Shown in pieces: positions 23,345-34,689 of a stretch of 64,000 bases of DNA (the first letter of the stretch is position 1; every line of letters starts with the position of its first letter). Source of the stretch: Struthio camelus (taxonomy: Eukaryota > Chordata > Aves > Struthioniformes > Struthionidae); NCBI RefSeq assembly GCF_040807025.1, contig NC_090952.1, positions 3,488,001 through 3,552,000 of the forward strand, given 5' to 3'. The notes beneath the pieces are model-generated. The model was not told where the DNA came from, searched no databases, and saw only the letters and a program-made list of their open reading frames with translations. Position numbers and translations under genes: made by a program.

Positions 23345-26300
23345 ATGGGAAAGAAAGTGGCTGTTGTGCTGGCTGGCTGCGGGGTGTACGATGGGAGTGA
23401 GATCCACGAGTCTTCTGCTGTGCTGGTGCATCTCAGCAGGGAGGGGGCACAGGTAAGAGGCACCCCGGCAGGCTGCTGCCCCATCTGTGACTCCTTTTGC
23501 TCTGCTCTGCTTTTTGCTCTCTCTTTCTTCTCTCTTGCAAAAGCTCCCTGTTGCTGCTGGGCTCACTGCAGAGCAAAAGCGATTCGAGTCAAAGGGAAGA
23601 GCACAGCATAGGAGCTGTCGAGTGAGCGTGGAGAACTCCCTGTCTATGCTTTGCTCTTACGGCTTTGCTCTACAAAGGGGTTGGCTGGGTGCTCCTTGCT
23701 GGGCGTACCCAAGCTCTGAAGCAAACATTCCTAAATGCATCCTGTATTCTTTTTGGCTGGCATTTCCTCTTTTCTGCTCTGGTGTTTCTGTTTAAAAGGC
23801 TATTACTGTTTTTGGCTTCTTCAAATACATCTTTTTAAAACCTAGAAGACTATAATAGAAGATAGATGAGTTCTTGTGAGTTAAACTGCAAAAGGATTGA
23901 AAAAGGCAAGCCTCAAGCAGCTGCTTAGCATGCAAATATTCACTATAGCCCTTCTGCAAGAGTGGAAGGGGAAGGAGAGAAGCTGTGCGTTACATGATCC
24001 TTAGCTCTGAGCCACCCACAAATCTGGGCCAGAGCTTTTCTCCTGGAAATTAGCGTTGCTCCACTGACTAAAAGGTGCAGTGGTGATCTGCATGCGCTGC
24101 AGAGCTAGCCGACCCAATTCCAAAGTCTTCCGAGTGTGTATTCTCAGTTTGGGTTAAAGGTGAGATGTGTCCAACCTCTTCTCCGCTGTCTGTATTTTTG
24201 TCTCTTTTCTTTTTCTCCTGGAGCTTCTGCAGTTGTTCCCCTCCTGCCTTACTTCAAATTGGCAGATTCATCCCTTGATTGGAGGGGACCTCTAGCGGAG
24301 GAAACTCAGGCATTTCCTCCCTCCCCCCGCCTTTTTTTTCATCCTATTTGCCTAAAGAAACAAAGCCTGCACAATCGCAAAATCCATCACTCAATCTGTC
24401 TGTTTGCCACTTCCCACCCTTAATTTCTGCATGCCAGCTTGAAGCCCTTCTGAAGGAAGGGGAAGCATTTTCAAGGTAATGAAATCCTCTGGGCTTTGGG
24501 AAAGCAGAGGCTGGAGGGAAGAAACTTAAATTACTGTCTTTGATGGAGGCACAGGGTTGGACAGCAGCTTGCTGGGCCATCAGCAGCCACAGGATGACTG
24601 GCCCATCAGCTCTCACGTCTTGACTGGCCAGTCAGCACCCAGCTGTAGACTGGCAAATCAGCCCACAAGTCCCCTCAGGTGCAATGCCCAGCTAGGCATA
24701 GGGCTGTGCTGTCCTTCGCTTGGTGGGGGGGAAAGCCAGGGCAGGGCTGGGGCTGTCACTGCAAAGGTGGTTGTTTGGGACACGGATGGCAACCTCTACG
24801 AAATGAGCTTCACGGATGGCTCTTGGAACACCTTAGTTTCTAGAAGAGGAAGGAGTGGCTGCCCCCCTCTCCCCAAATTCAGCCCCCCAAATAAGGAGTG
24901 TGGACTAGATTCTTCACTTTCGACTAATACCCTTGTCCCTGCAAAGTCAGTGCAAGTGCTCCCTGTGCAGAAGCTACTGCACAGTAATAACTTTCTCCTC
25001 CCAGTGACAGTAACCTTCCCCGTGCCAATGTCAGATACAGGTGAGCCTGAGGGTCAGTGTTCACCAGCCAAGCTAACAAAGGAACTCGAGCCCTTTTAAT
25101 TCACTATCTATGGCCTTGTAACAGTGCCTAGGATGCATGCTCAAAGAATAACAGGCCTTACCCTCTCTCCCCAGGCAGAAGTTTATGCTCCTGATGTGGA
25201 CCAGATGCATGTTGTGGACCATATGAAAGGACAACCAACTCAGGAGAAGCGCAATGTGCTAGTTGAAAGTGCCAGAATAGCCAGAGGCAACATCAAGGAT
25301 CTAGCTAAGCTGGATGTCAAGGGGCTGGATGCCCTAATTATACCAGGTAGGATGGCAAGTGGGGTCTGTAAGCCCAAGGTTTTAGGCTGGATGATCTCCA
25401 GAAGTCCTTTCCAACCTCAACTATTCTGTGATCTGGGGGAAGGGCTTAGAGTAATGCCAAGATCCTTGAGTGACATGGGATTTGTGCCCTGGAGAGGAAC
25501 TAGGTGGAACCACTGGGGAAGAGGACAGTCTGGAGGAAGGAAGGGATTGGAAGGATGGCCATCTTCCATCTGTGCTGGTGCTAGTTTGTTTGGTTGTTCT
25601 TGTGTCACAAGAACATGTAGCAATGGAGAAGCTTACTCCCAAGAGGAGAGGGCAGATAACTGTTGATTGACTTATTATCCTCTGTACCATGTACTTCACT
25701 TGTCTCTACTTGATGAAAGGACGTAACCGCAATATCCCCTCCTACACCAACACGCATACCACCACAGAATCACGGAATCACTACCCTCTTATTAGGAGAA
25801 GCTAGGACAGAGAGAGAGAGTGACTCAAAAGTGGAAAGCTTCATTGCTCTGGTAATTAGTCTTTGGTGAAACTATGGCCTAGTGACTTCAGTGTGGATGG
25901 ACTACCCCCGGAGCAAGGATTAAATGACAAGCAAAAACCTGTAAGCTTGCTCCACCATAATTCTGGACAGAAAAGCTCATAGGTGACACAGAGGGTAACA
26001 GAGCATTGATACCTCTCCAGCTCAGTTTTGTTTAGAAGCAACAAAGGTGCTTTGGAGTCTCATCTCCTCACAGTCAGGAATTGAAAAATATTCAGAGGCT
26101 CACAAAACTTTAGTTTGTATATTTTAGCTCTTTTGTCAACATTGGACAAATGTTTCCATCCACCAAATCCATTTTAGCATTCTACTGGGTCAATTCTGAC
26201 ATAAAAATTCTGCCCTTGAGTACTCATCTTCCTGTCTCATCCATTTCCCTTTTCTCAGGTGGCTTTGGAGTGGCTAAAAACCTGAGTACTTGGGCCACCC

Positions 26301-27308
26301 AAGGGAAGAACTGCATAGTCTCCAAAGAGGTGGAAGACATACTGAAGGCATTCCATGCTGCCAAAAAGCCCATTGGCTTGTGCTGCATTTCCCCAGTGCT
26401 GGCAGCCAAAATCTTCCCAGGCTGTGAGCTGACTGTGGGTCATGACACAGAATGTGAGAAGTAAGTAATCCCGAAGTGCTTATACAAAAATCTCATCTTG
26501 AACATTGCATGATCACATCCCTCCCCAATGTATGCAGCACCTGGTCTCATGTTCCTCTTGGTCCCAGGGTAGGAAAGACGTCAGACCATTGTCTTATGAA
26601 GTCAAGCAGGTGCTGGGCAGGATCTTGGTTGCACAACACTTGGTATGAGAGGGAGGGGTTTGAACTGCCCTTACTCATCCATGAAAGCTGTGACTGAGTT
26701 CTTCCAGGGGTAGGAAAGGATATACAGGTTCTTGCTGTTTAGCTGGGAAGTAAGCTCATTTGTAGAAAGCTGCTGAAGAAACCAAGTGCAAATGCGAAGT
26801 CTGGAGTGGGGCAGGGTTAAGTAGGGAATGTCTATAGCTTTGCATCAAGGTCTTATTTTGGCTTTACTTAGGATTTGTAACTTACTGTAATCTGGAGGTT
26901 TTCCTGCTTAGTTCTATAGCTCCTGAGAAATTCCTCTGACAAAAAAAGGCTTGGATCCTATTGAGCTGGCTTTCTGTAGGGACTATTTATTTCTCTGTAG
27001 TAGCCTTGGAGTTGTTGCCATGAGGCATTCGCAGGCTTTTCACCCTAGGCCTCTGTCGGATCTTTCTCTGCAATAACAGCTTCTCCACACAGTGTTTATT
27101 CTCTTATTCTTGTAGATGGCCTTATGCAAAGACTGCTGAGACCATGAAGGAACTCGGTTGCAAGCATGTGAATAAACATGTCACTGAGATTCACGTGGAT
27201 GTGAAGAACAAACTGGTGACCACCAGTGCCTTCATGTGTAATGCCCCCATTCATGAGATCTATGATGGTATTGGAAAAATGGTCAAAGAAGTGGTCAGAC
27301 TTGCCTGA
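23345..27308 (+). CDS. GATD3: GATD3/ES1-like DJ-1/PfpI superfamily protein
   Basis: Four exons (23345-23452, 25175-25346, 26259-26460, 27116-27308) join in frame to 224 residues with GT-AG junctions. The protein starts [20 protein letters not shown] and closely matches vertebrate ES1/C21orf33 (GATD3): APDVxQMHVxDHxKGQP, [13 protein letters not shown], the nucleophile-elbow region [15 protein letters not shown], and WPYAKTAE. The family has the class I glutamine-amidotransferase-like (DJ-1/PfpI) fold; its physiological reaction is poorly defined. Human GATD3 has an N-terminal mitochondrial leader of about 40 residues. Here the first coding exon opens directly at the conserved core, so this product is probably cytosolic, perhaps a separate paralogue (GATD3-like). 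The gene is divergent from the transporter/YrdC gene, with its own TATA box 80 bp upstream. I am sure of the family but less sure whether it is the GATD3 orthologue or a paralogue. Confidence 0.93.
25383..25434 (+). repeat. CR1 LINE 3'-end fragment
   Basis: About 50 bases match the CR1 3' end (GGATGATCTCCAGAAGTCC, then TTCCAACCTC and ATTCTGTGATC). It begins less than 40 bases after the donor of GATD3-like exon 2, inside intron 2. Confidence 0.75.
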
Positions 27309-27568
27309 ACGCCACAAAGCCGAAGGAGCCAACTCTTCCAGAGTGCAAGCACTGAGCATAAGACAATGTCCTTCCCCCTTTACACCCACAAGTCAATAGG
27401 AAAACTGCTACTCTATAAATAGAGTTCTTTCCCCCACTAAACCACTGCTGGCTGCCGAGGAGGGAGAACACTGGAGCAATGAAAGCATTGCTGTGCCTTG
27501 CCAAGGACATATCACTTACTGAACTGACCACAAAATGGCAGTAACTGGAGTGTTGGTGTGCATCAAGC

Positions 27569-27690
27569 TGATATGCAGATGCCAGGTCTCCACAGGGCTG
27601 AGATACAGCTACTGTCTTTGGTTGTGAGTAGTAAAGGAGTTGTCTGGGTCATTTCAGTCATGACTGGACTAACCTGGCATCTGCATATCA
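27569..27690. repeat. 18-bp perfect inverted repeat in the GATD3-like 3' UTR
   Basis: TGATATGCAGATGCCAGG at 27569-27586 recurs exactly as its reverse complement at 27673-27690, with 86 bases between. Both arms lie between the stop codon and the poly(A) signal of the GATD3-like gene, so the mRNA could form an 18-bp stem. It may also be the remnant of a small fold-back element; I do not recognise a family. Confidence 0.85.
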
Positions 27691-27824
27691 TGTATAAACA
27701 GGAATTTGTCCCTTTCGAAGATACTTTTCAAATCTGTCTTTGCTGGTTCAAAGCTCCCCATGCACTACCACCTCATAGAATGGATGTATTAGTGGCCAAA
27801 GGAAGGAAAATGATTCTGCTACTG

Positions 27825-27830
27825 AATAAA
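27825..27830 (+). terminator. poly(A) signal of the GATD3-like gene
   Basis: AATAAA lies 517 bases downstream of the stop codon on the coding strand. It is a plausible end for the transcript; cleavage would fall near 27845-27860. Confidence 0.6.
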
Positions 27831-28124
27831 AGTAGACACTTGCTATGTGTGCTGAATTCTCCTTCACTGAATGACATTCTTTTATCTTTGCCCTGTACTC
27901 CATATTGGGAGGCACTCTTAGTGCTACTGGTTGGCCAATGAATGGGGAGAATGGTATGGGAAGAAGCCACCAATTACAAACCACACTTGTTTTGCTTGGA
28001 TGCACCAGAACTCAGACTGGGGTATGAATATGGCATTCATTAGTGAAAAAGGGAAGTAGGAATTCTGGACTGATTTTCTTCTCCATGCTGAAGTAAATAA
28101 CTAAGCCAACATTAGCATCAAAGA

Positions 28125-28317
28125 CTAATGAGGGTGACTGAACACTGGAACGGGTTACCCAGAGAGGTTGTGAAGTCTCCATCCTTGGAGATATTCAAAA
28201 CCTGACTTGACATGGTCCTGAGCAATCCACTCTAGCTCACCCTGCCTGAGCAAGGGTTGGACCAGATAATCTCCAGAAGTCCCTTCCAACCTCAGCTACT
28301 CTGTGATTCTGTAATGG
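28125..28317 (+). repeat. CR1 LINE 3' end
   Basis: Typical avian CR1 3' sequence: GAACACTGGAACGGGTTACC, AGAGGTTGTGAAGTCTCC, GAGATATTCAAAACCTG, CTGCCTGAGCAAGGGTTGGA, ending in the ATTCTGTGATTCTG octamer-type repeat. It is a 5'-truncated insertion of about 190 bases downstream of the GATD3-like gene. Confidence 0.92.
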
Positions 28318-28599
28318 GAAGAGGTTATATTCTGTTCTTGTGTTAACAGAAGACCTGCTATGATAGCATAGAGTATGTAGGAAGCAGCTTTCTATACTAC
28401 TCCTAAGCAGAAAGAGTCCAGGGTGCTGTCTAGGCATCCTAAAGAAAGCGGTGCAAATCCTAGTCACTTTATTTAGAAAACGATCCACTGTGGAAGAAAA
28501 TTCTGCATTGCAACGAGATAGCTGTCTAGCTCAAACTTGAACGGCAAGCTGTACACTGGTTTGGGTGATTAGAAATGCTTGGCAAACAAAGACACTAAA

Positions 28600-29110
28600 A
28601 ATAACCTAGTATCACAGGCCAGGAAAGGACAATTTGTCTATGTAATCCAAACACTCTGCAGGAGCTGTAATGAGCACAGTAACTTACATTTGACTGAAAC
28701 AACCCCTCTAAGAGGATCCAGTCTTGACTTGAAGACACTATTGACAGACACTATTGAAGACACTTTTTGACAGGTCATTCCCACAGTTAATCCACGCCAT
28801 TTAGAATAAGCCATGTTTTATTTCTCTCTTGTAGTTGAAGAGTATACCTCCAGCACCTGGATACTGACAGGTTTGTCTCCATTAGGTTGAAGAGCCCTTT
28901 AGATGGCAGCTGGTATGTTCTCATTATACAGGTTATTATTATTCAAGTAGCATTATATAATTCTTTTACAGACTGAGCTGTTCAGTTCTTTCAGTGTAAG
29001 ACATCTTTTTTCTAAGCCCGCAACTATCATCTGTCTCTCTTGTAAGCAAATTCTTCAGGCTTTTAAATCCTTTTCAAAACACTGGCACATTTTTACTCTC
29101 ATCAACATGG
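28600..29110 (-). repeat. old CR1 LINE fragment, antisense
   Basis: Read in reverse, it resembles the older CR1 subfamilies seen in turtles, crocodiles and birds. The + strand shows TATCACAGGCCAGGAAAGGA, GTCTTGACTTGAAGACACTA, then GACAGGTCATTCCCACAG. Further on come GAGCTGTTCAGTTC and a block like 'ttctaa...tcttgt...aaatcc'. Divergence is high, so the edges are approximate. Confidence 0.6.
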
Positions 29111-29823
29111 CAGGACCCTTCAAGACTCCACTGAGGACCAGAGTGGGAAGGAATTTATCCACATGCTGCAGCGGTGCTGCAAAGAGGGGCACCAACGTTT
29201 CTGGGAGGGACAGAATAGCCCAGAATCGTGTAAACCACCATTTTACCCAGGTTTCTTACGAAAATGGAGCTTATCCAATCACTTTTTTTCTGTGGTACTT
29301 TTTTTCACTGATCCCCCTACCAATCGTTCTCAACCCATTGGCTGTCTTCCATAAAGTTTCCAAAGGTGTAAAAGCTTCCAAGATATAAAGCGTCAGCCAG
29401 GTGTGGGAGAGCAGCTGCCAGGGAGAGTAGGGAAAACAGTTACCATCATGAAAGGCCTGCTGACTGGTCTCTTGGTCCTTAGAGAATCCCTCTCAGAGAA
29501 CTGTCACGAGTATCCCAACCTCAGAACAACATTCAACTTGAATTTGCATTTTATTAGGCAGGAAGCACAAACGAATAGTAGACCTCATTACATCTCCTGG
29601 CCTCAGAGCTGCAGAATTTTTTCCCATATGGCTTTTTCTGAAGAGGGATCCAAAGCCTAGGACATACATTACCTTACCTTACAAAAGCCCTGCATCCAAT
29701 TCCTTGAACTCATATCTTTTGCACAGATGCAGGAGTTCAGGAAAGGTACAGAAGTTTCTGACATCAGTACTAACTTCTGAGAGTTATACAGCGTATTCTG
29801 AGAGTAAAGAGCATTTTGACTAA

Positions 29824-29829
29824 TTTATT
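29824..29829 (-). terminator. candidate poly(A) signal of the centrin paralogue
   Basis: AATAAA on the minus strand, 326 bases downstream of the centrin-paralogue stop codon at 30155. It is the nearest canonical hexamer I found on the right strand. Confidence 0.5.
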
Positions 29830-30154
29830 GGATAGGCTGAAAAGCAACAGGCTGTAATTACAAGAAGGAGAACTCCAGGCACTAGCTGGAGAATTTGAAC
29901 CAATTTCAAACTTAGAACCAACCCACACAGACATAGAACTAGTAACAACATTGTTTACTGGGATGTGGAAAACTGCTTGCAATAGCAGAGCACAAAAATC
30001 GACTCCAGAGATAAAACATTAACAATATCTTGGTGTGTTTCCACGCCTAGAAAAGGCAACAGAGTAAAACTCACAAAAGCTAAGGAAGTTGGAGAAAAGT
30101 GACGTTGCTACCTATTGTTTACAATGGAACAGGAGAAGAAAAATAATCATGTAG

Positions 30155-33100
30155 TTATGGGTCAGTCAGCATCAGGATCCGCAGGAACTCCTGCTTATTC
30201 ACTTGCCCATCTCCATCCAAATCTGCTTCATCAATCATTTCCTGTGGGATAGCAATTTTGAGACCAGATTAGGTGGGCTCTGAGGGTGGCGACCCAGAAA
30301 GCCTGAACACCACTTAAAATCTCAGCAAGACTTCAATTTAATCCCAAGTGAGACAGAGACCTTGCACTAGACTTTAGCATTTGGACACATGATGGAGATT
30401 TGAGAGGAGGAAGGTTTATAAATCAGAGCAGCAGTGGTGAGTTGTCCCTTGCAAAGCAACACGGAGCATTCCCCCAAACCTTCCTTTTCTCTAAGGCATG
30501 CCCCTACCCCCCCAGAGCAGAGCACAGGAGGAACGTGCTTGTACTTCACAAACCTGCAGCTCCTCATCCGTGATGTCCTCCCCAACCTCAACAGCCACCA
30601 GCTTGAGTTTCTCGAAGGAGATCTTGCCAGTGCCATCATGATCAAATAGCCTGAAACCTCTCAGGATCTCCTCTTTCGAATATGGTTCCGCCTTAGCAAG
30701 GAAACGAAAAATGCCACCATGCAAGCATGACATCATACCACTCTACAATCGCTAGTCAAGCACTTCAGCCAGCAAACATTTGGAATCAAAATTCAAGACA
30801 CCATTTTGGGGAAAACATGGCCATAACAGAGTTATTTACCACTGCTATTTCACATTTGCTTTTATTCCCCCCCTCCATGTTATTGTGTATTAAAGGAAAA
30901 ACTCCACGCAAAGTTGTTTGAACAGCATGGGGACTTGGCTGGGAATATCCTGACCATGCTTTGTCAGGAAGAGGGGGATTAGCAGAACTACTGGGGGAGG
31001 AAGCAGTTGCCAAGAATGAGCCAATGGCTACAGCTATATATTACTTCAAAAGTGAGCCTGCCTGTGCTCCAGCCCTCACCTTGCACACAGGCAATGCATA
31101 TACAAGCTGGCATTTAGGTCTGGGCTTTGACTGAACTCCAGAGCATTAATAGGGGGAAAACTTGGATCTATACTTACCTCTTAGCACGGGTCCAAGCATA
31201 GCCCACACTGTGGCAACTATGATGGCAGTGACAAGGGAATGGCCACACCAGATATGCCCCAGTCACCTCCTGTGCATCCCACAAAGCCTTGCAATGAAAT
31301 CACAAAGATGACAGAAGCAGGACCAGGCAAGTTGGTGCTCTTCTGGAATGGCCTATGTCTACGCACAGTCGGGACTAGAGGATACAGAGGTGTTTGAGTC
31401 ACAGGAATATCAGAATGGGTGATGTGGACAAGGGAACATGATTTAGAGCTGATACGGACAAGAGCTCTTAGGAAGCTCCACAAAACTGAGTGGATGCTGC
31501 TTGCAGGAGGTGCTGACAGTGTCAGTGGGTTTTGAGGAATGATTTCTCTACAGATGGTGAATTGCTCACGTTCATCTGATGTACGACATTTGTTTACTGC
31601 TGTCCGAAGAAAATAAAAAACCGTGTGACTATGGGCACAGTACCAAAATTTTGTGTGAAAAGGTTTAAGGAAGGAAAGGGGGCAGCATCAGTCCACATGG
31701 TATGTTGGCCTCTGCAGTAGTTTGAATGCTAAAAGATGGATCCTTTCCTGGATTGTTCTGAGTCCTTCAGCCTCCCAGTGAAGATCCCAGATGTTCTGTC
31801 TGCTCAGTGCACTCCAGAACAGGGAGGAGCTGTCTGCTAAAAAGCAGCTATTCTCTAGCTGAGCTAGCTGTCTTGCTTTCTGCATAGTCCAAACAAAGAG
31901 AAAGGAGGGCTAAGCACAATTCACCCTAGGGTAGATATCAAAAACAGCTTGGATGAAACTGAAAAACTCCTGTTTCTCCCCTGCAGGGAGCCAGAGTGCT
32001 ATTGTGGGGACCTGCACTGTAAAGCTAGGCAAGAAAAATCTGTCTTTGTGACCAGCCAGATTCACATACCATTTTCTGAGTCATCACCTGCAGAAACGAC
32101 TCAAAGTTTATCTTCCCTGACCCATCTTCATCAACTTTAGAGATAATCTTCTTCATCTCTTCTTTCCTGAGTTCACAGCCCAGAGCTGTTAGGGGTATCT
32201 GCCAAAAGAGAAAACAACCCAGTGTCTGTCTGTCTTGGTGGACAAGTCAGACAGAAGCAAAGAGGCGAAGATGTCTGAAACAACCAGGTACACGAAAGTG
32301 GAGGTGGGGGGAAGCACTAGAACTTTTTGCCACATTGGAAACTATATGCAAAGGTAACAAGACAAAAAGCCTGCCAATAGAGAGATAATGAAGCAGGGCT
32401 CTTCTAGCTCTGCCGACTCTGCAATGAATCCAGGCCTATGCTAACAGGCTGTGCGGGTCCATGAGACTAATCTTGATGACCAAATCCGCTTAAGAAGTTT
32501 CAGCCCCCCCCCCCCAAGTCCTGTTCCAGATGCTCATTTTTTGCCCTCATATTGCAGTTTAGCACCCAAAACACTTTTTTATCAGGCCACAGAGTAAAAG
32601 ATGTTGCTGAAATTAGATTACTAAAAGTAACACTCCTTGGAATGCGAAGGCTATCTCAGCTCCCGTTAGAGGTTCAGGTTGCTACTTCTCAAGGCACAGT
32701 CTCTAGTAGCAATACCTGCTTGCTGCATGACCACCCTTTACCATTCCCAACAGCTCCTTCTTACTCCCCTGCTGCAATGCACTGCACCTTTGTCTCTACA
32801 GAACAAGGTCCTGTAGTTGTTTAACTTCAGTAGCATGAGATTGTAGAAAGTTCAGAGGAGAACTGCAGGCAAAGGCCAACGAGAAGGAAGGCTCCAGTCC
32901 CTCCAAAGAAAACCTGGCTAAAAAGTTGGCACGATCCCTACATCACTGCTGGCTGCATAATCACTTGGAATTAAGGCAGCAAAGTCTGTTAGCACAGCAA
33001 GCGGTCCAAAAGCAATGGAAGGCAAACAGTAATTGCTTTGTAACAACATCTTAGCAGCATTTATCAGGTGCTTGTAAACGATTAGCCCTGTTTGCAACAG

Positions 33101-34276
33101 TTATGCTTACTGCCTGTCGCTTGTGTTTGACTACAGTAATTCAAGTTCCAGGTGCAACTATGGTCACAAAGCAACGGTGTCATTCCTCCCAGCCTCAGGG
33201 GATCCCCGATTCTGACATGGCTTCCTCACATCGTACAAATACACCCCTAAGAGCGGCAGGCCGAAAGGCACACTTCAAGTGCAGCGATTTCTGCTGTCCC
33301 TTGTAAAGCCTGTTAGAGGGTAGGGAGTTTAGACAACTTTGCCTGCATGTCCTATAGCAAGTTGACGTTCCCCCGAACCTCCTGGGGAAGGGGGCTGCTG
33401 CGAAGAAAGACAGGGCAGGAGACTCCCGGCATTTCTTCCGCAGCACGACAAAAGAAGGACCTGAAACACCCTACTGAGCTGGGCTGAGTTAGGACCGGCA
33501 GCTAGGAGATGACAAGCTCTACACCCTGCTATAAATTCCCAGCGCAGGCACAACACCACTGCAATAATATCAATTTCCGTCTGTGACAAGGGTAGCTAAG
33601 GACGCGCTGCGCACCTGCGCCCTGTTTTAGGATCGTCTAAATGACGTCTACACGGAGCTAACTTGGAGCAGAGGTTAACGTTAGCCTGGCGCACAGATGA
33701 AAGCGTGACTCAGCAGCACGGCAGGCAAGTGGGGGATCTCTAGGTATGTGGCTGGCGGTCCTTGCTCCTGCCCGGATTTTCTTCTGGCAGAGAGGCAAGA
33801 AGCAAGGCGGCCGCGCGGGGCTGCGCGGCGGGGCCGCGCCTGGAGTCCCCGCTCCGCCGAGCTCAGACGCTGCCCGCTTCGCTTCCCGCCGCCCTGGCAG
33901 CGCTGCTCCGCCAACGCGCGGCATTTTCAGGTTCTTGCCTTCAGGTCCTTGACGTCTATTTGTCCCGAGCCATCAGGGTCGAGCAAGTCAAAGGCTTCTC
34001 GCAGCTGCTGCTTCTGCCCTTCGCCGAGGGGGGCGGCGGCCGGGGCTCCGCTGCCCGGCGACTGCGCCTCCGCCGCGGCCCTCGCGCTGCCGACGCCTTC
34101 CGCGGAGCCGCGCCGCTGCGGGACGGACCGCCGCGGGGCTCGCACCGGAAGGCAGGGCCGCACCCGGCCCCCCCTCCGCCTCCCGCCTCCCCCCCCACCC
34201 CGGCTGCCCGCCCCGCTCCCCTCAGACACGCCTGGGACGGGAGCGGGGCGACCAGCCCGGCCGCGGCTCTCACCAT
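30155..34276 (-). CDS. divergent centrin paralogue (CETN2-like)
   Basis: Five coding exons (34276-34274, 34115-33939, 32198-32070, 30691-30554, 30241-30155) join in frame to 177 residues with four EF-hands. Centrins are calmodulin-like Ca2+-binding proteins of centrioles and basal bodies. The match to CETN2 is clear ([66 protein letters not shown]). Exon 1 codes only for Met, and every intron is phase 0 at the CETN2 positions. Oddities: an Ala/Gly/Ser-rich N terminus in place of the basic CETN2 one; loop position 12 is Asp, Ser and Lys in EF1-EF3, and only EF4 keeps Glu; the C terminus reads LMLTDP instead of KKTSLY. The donor after DVKDLK is GC (AAG|GCAAGA) rather than GT. The frame is open throughout, so it is probably functional. 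It sits in tandem just downstream of CETN2. Confidence 0.85.
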
Positions 34277-34680
34277 CCCGCCGCCGCCGCCGCCGCGCCA
34301 CGCGGCGCCATGGCAACCAGGCCTCTCATTGGCTGGCGCTCCTGCTCCTCAGGAGGAAGCCGCGCGCCGATTGGCCGAGGCGCTCGCTCGCTCCCGCCCT
34401 CCGCGGCCACCGTTGCCGCCCCGCGGCGAGGGCGATCCCGCCGCCCGTTTTCCCGTCGTGGCCGGGCGCCGTCCGCAGCTACCGGCCTCGAGCGGCCCGC
34501 GGCCTTCGCCTCCCCGCGTCCTGACGGGCAGGATCCTCCCCGCTCCCGGCGTCCTTCCTGCCGCCGCGATCTTCCCCTTCGCTTCTCTGGGCCCCCTGCT
34601 TCTCTCCCAGGTCCCGCTGTTCGGGAACCCCTCCTTGCGCCACCACCTCTTCCCTCTCCCACATCTGTTCATCGGGGAAC
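33780..34680. promoter_or_regulatory. CpG island over the centrin-paralogue promoter
   Basis: A dense GC/CpG block covers exons 1-2 of the centrin paralogue and several hundred bases upstream. Inverted CCAAT motifs (ATTGG on +) lie at 34328-34332 and 34370-34374. Open frames across it on both strands are Arg/Pro/Ala-rich and reflect base composition only. I could not identify a partner gene on the plus strand. Confidence 0.75.
34304..34317 (-). promoter_or_regulatory. RFX X-box-like motif, centrin paralogue
   Basis: The minus strand reads GTTGCCATGGCGCC, 28 bases upstream of the start codon. The first half-site is a perfect GTNRCC, and the second (GGCGCC) has two mismatches to RGYAAC. X-boxes drive ciliary and centriolar genes through RFX factors. 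Confidence 0.5.
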
Positions 34681-34689
34681 TCAGGACAT

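Noticed and set aside
24557-25099. 180-codon open frame in GATD3-like intron 1
   Set aside because: It has no similarity to any family I know. The flanking exons join in frame without it.
25347-25666. Open frame continuing after GATD3-like exon 2
   Set aside because: This is read-through into intron 2 across a donor (CCAG|GTAGGA) and a CR1 fragment.
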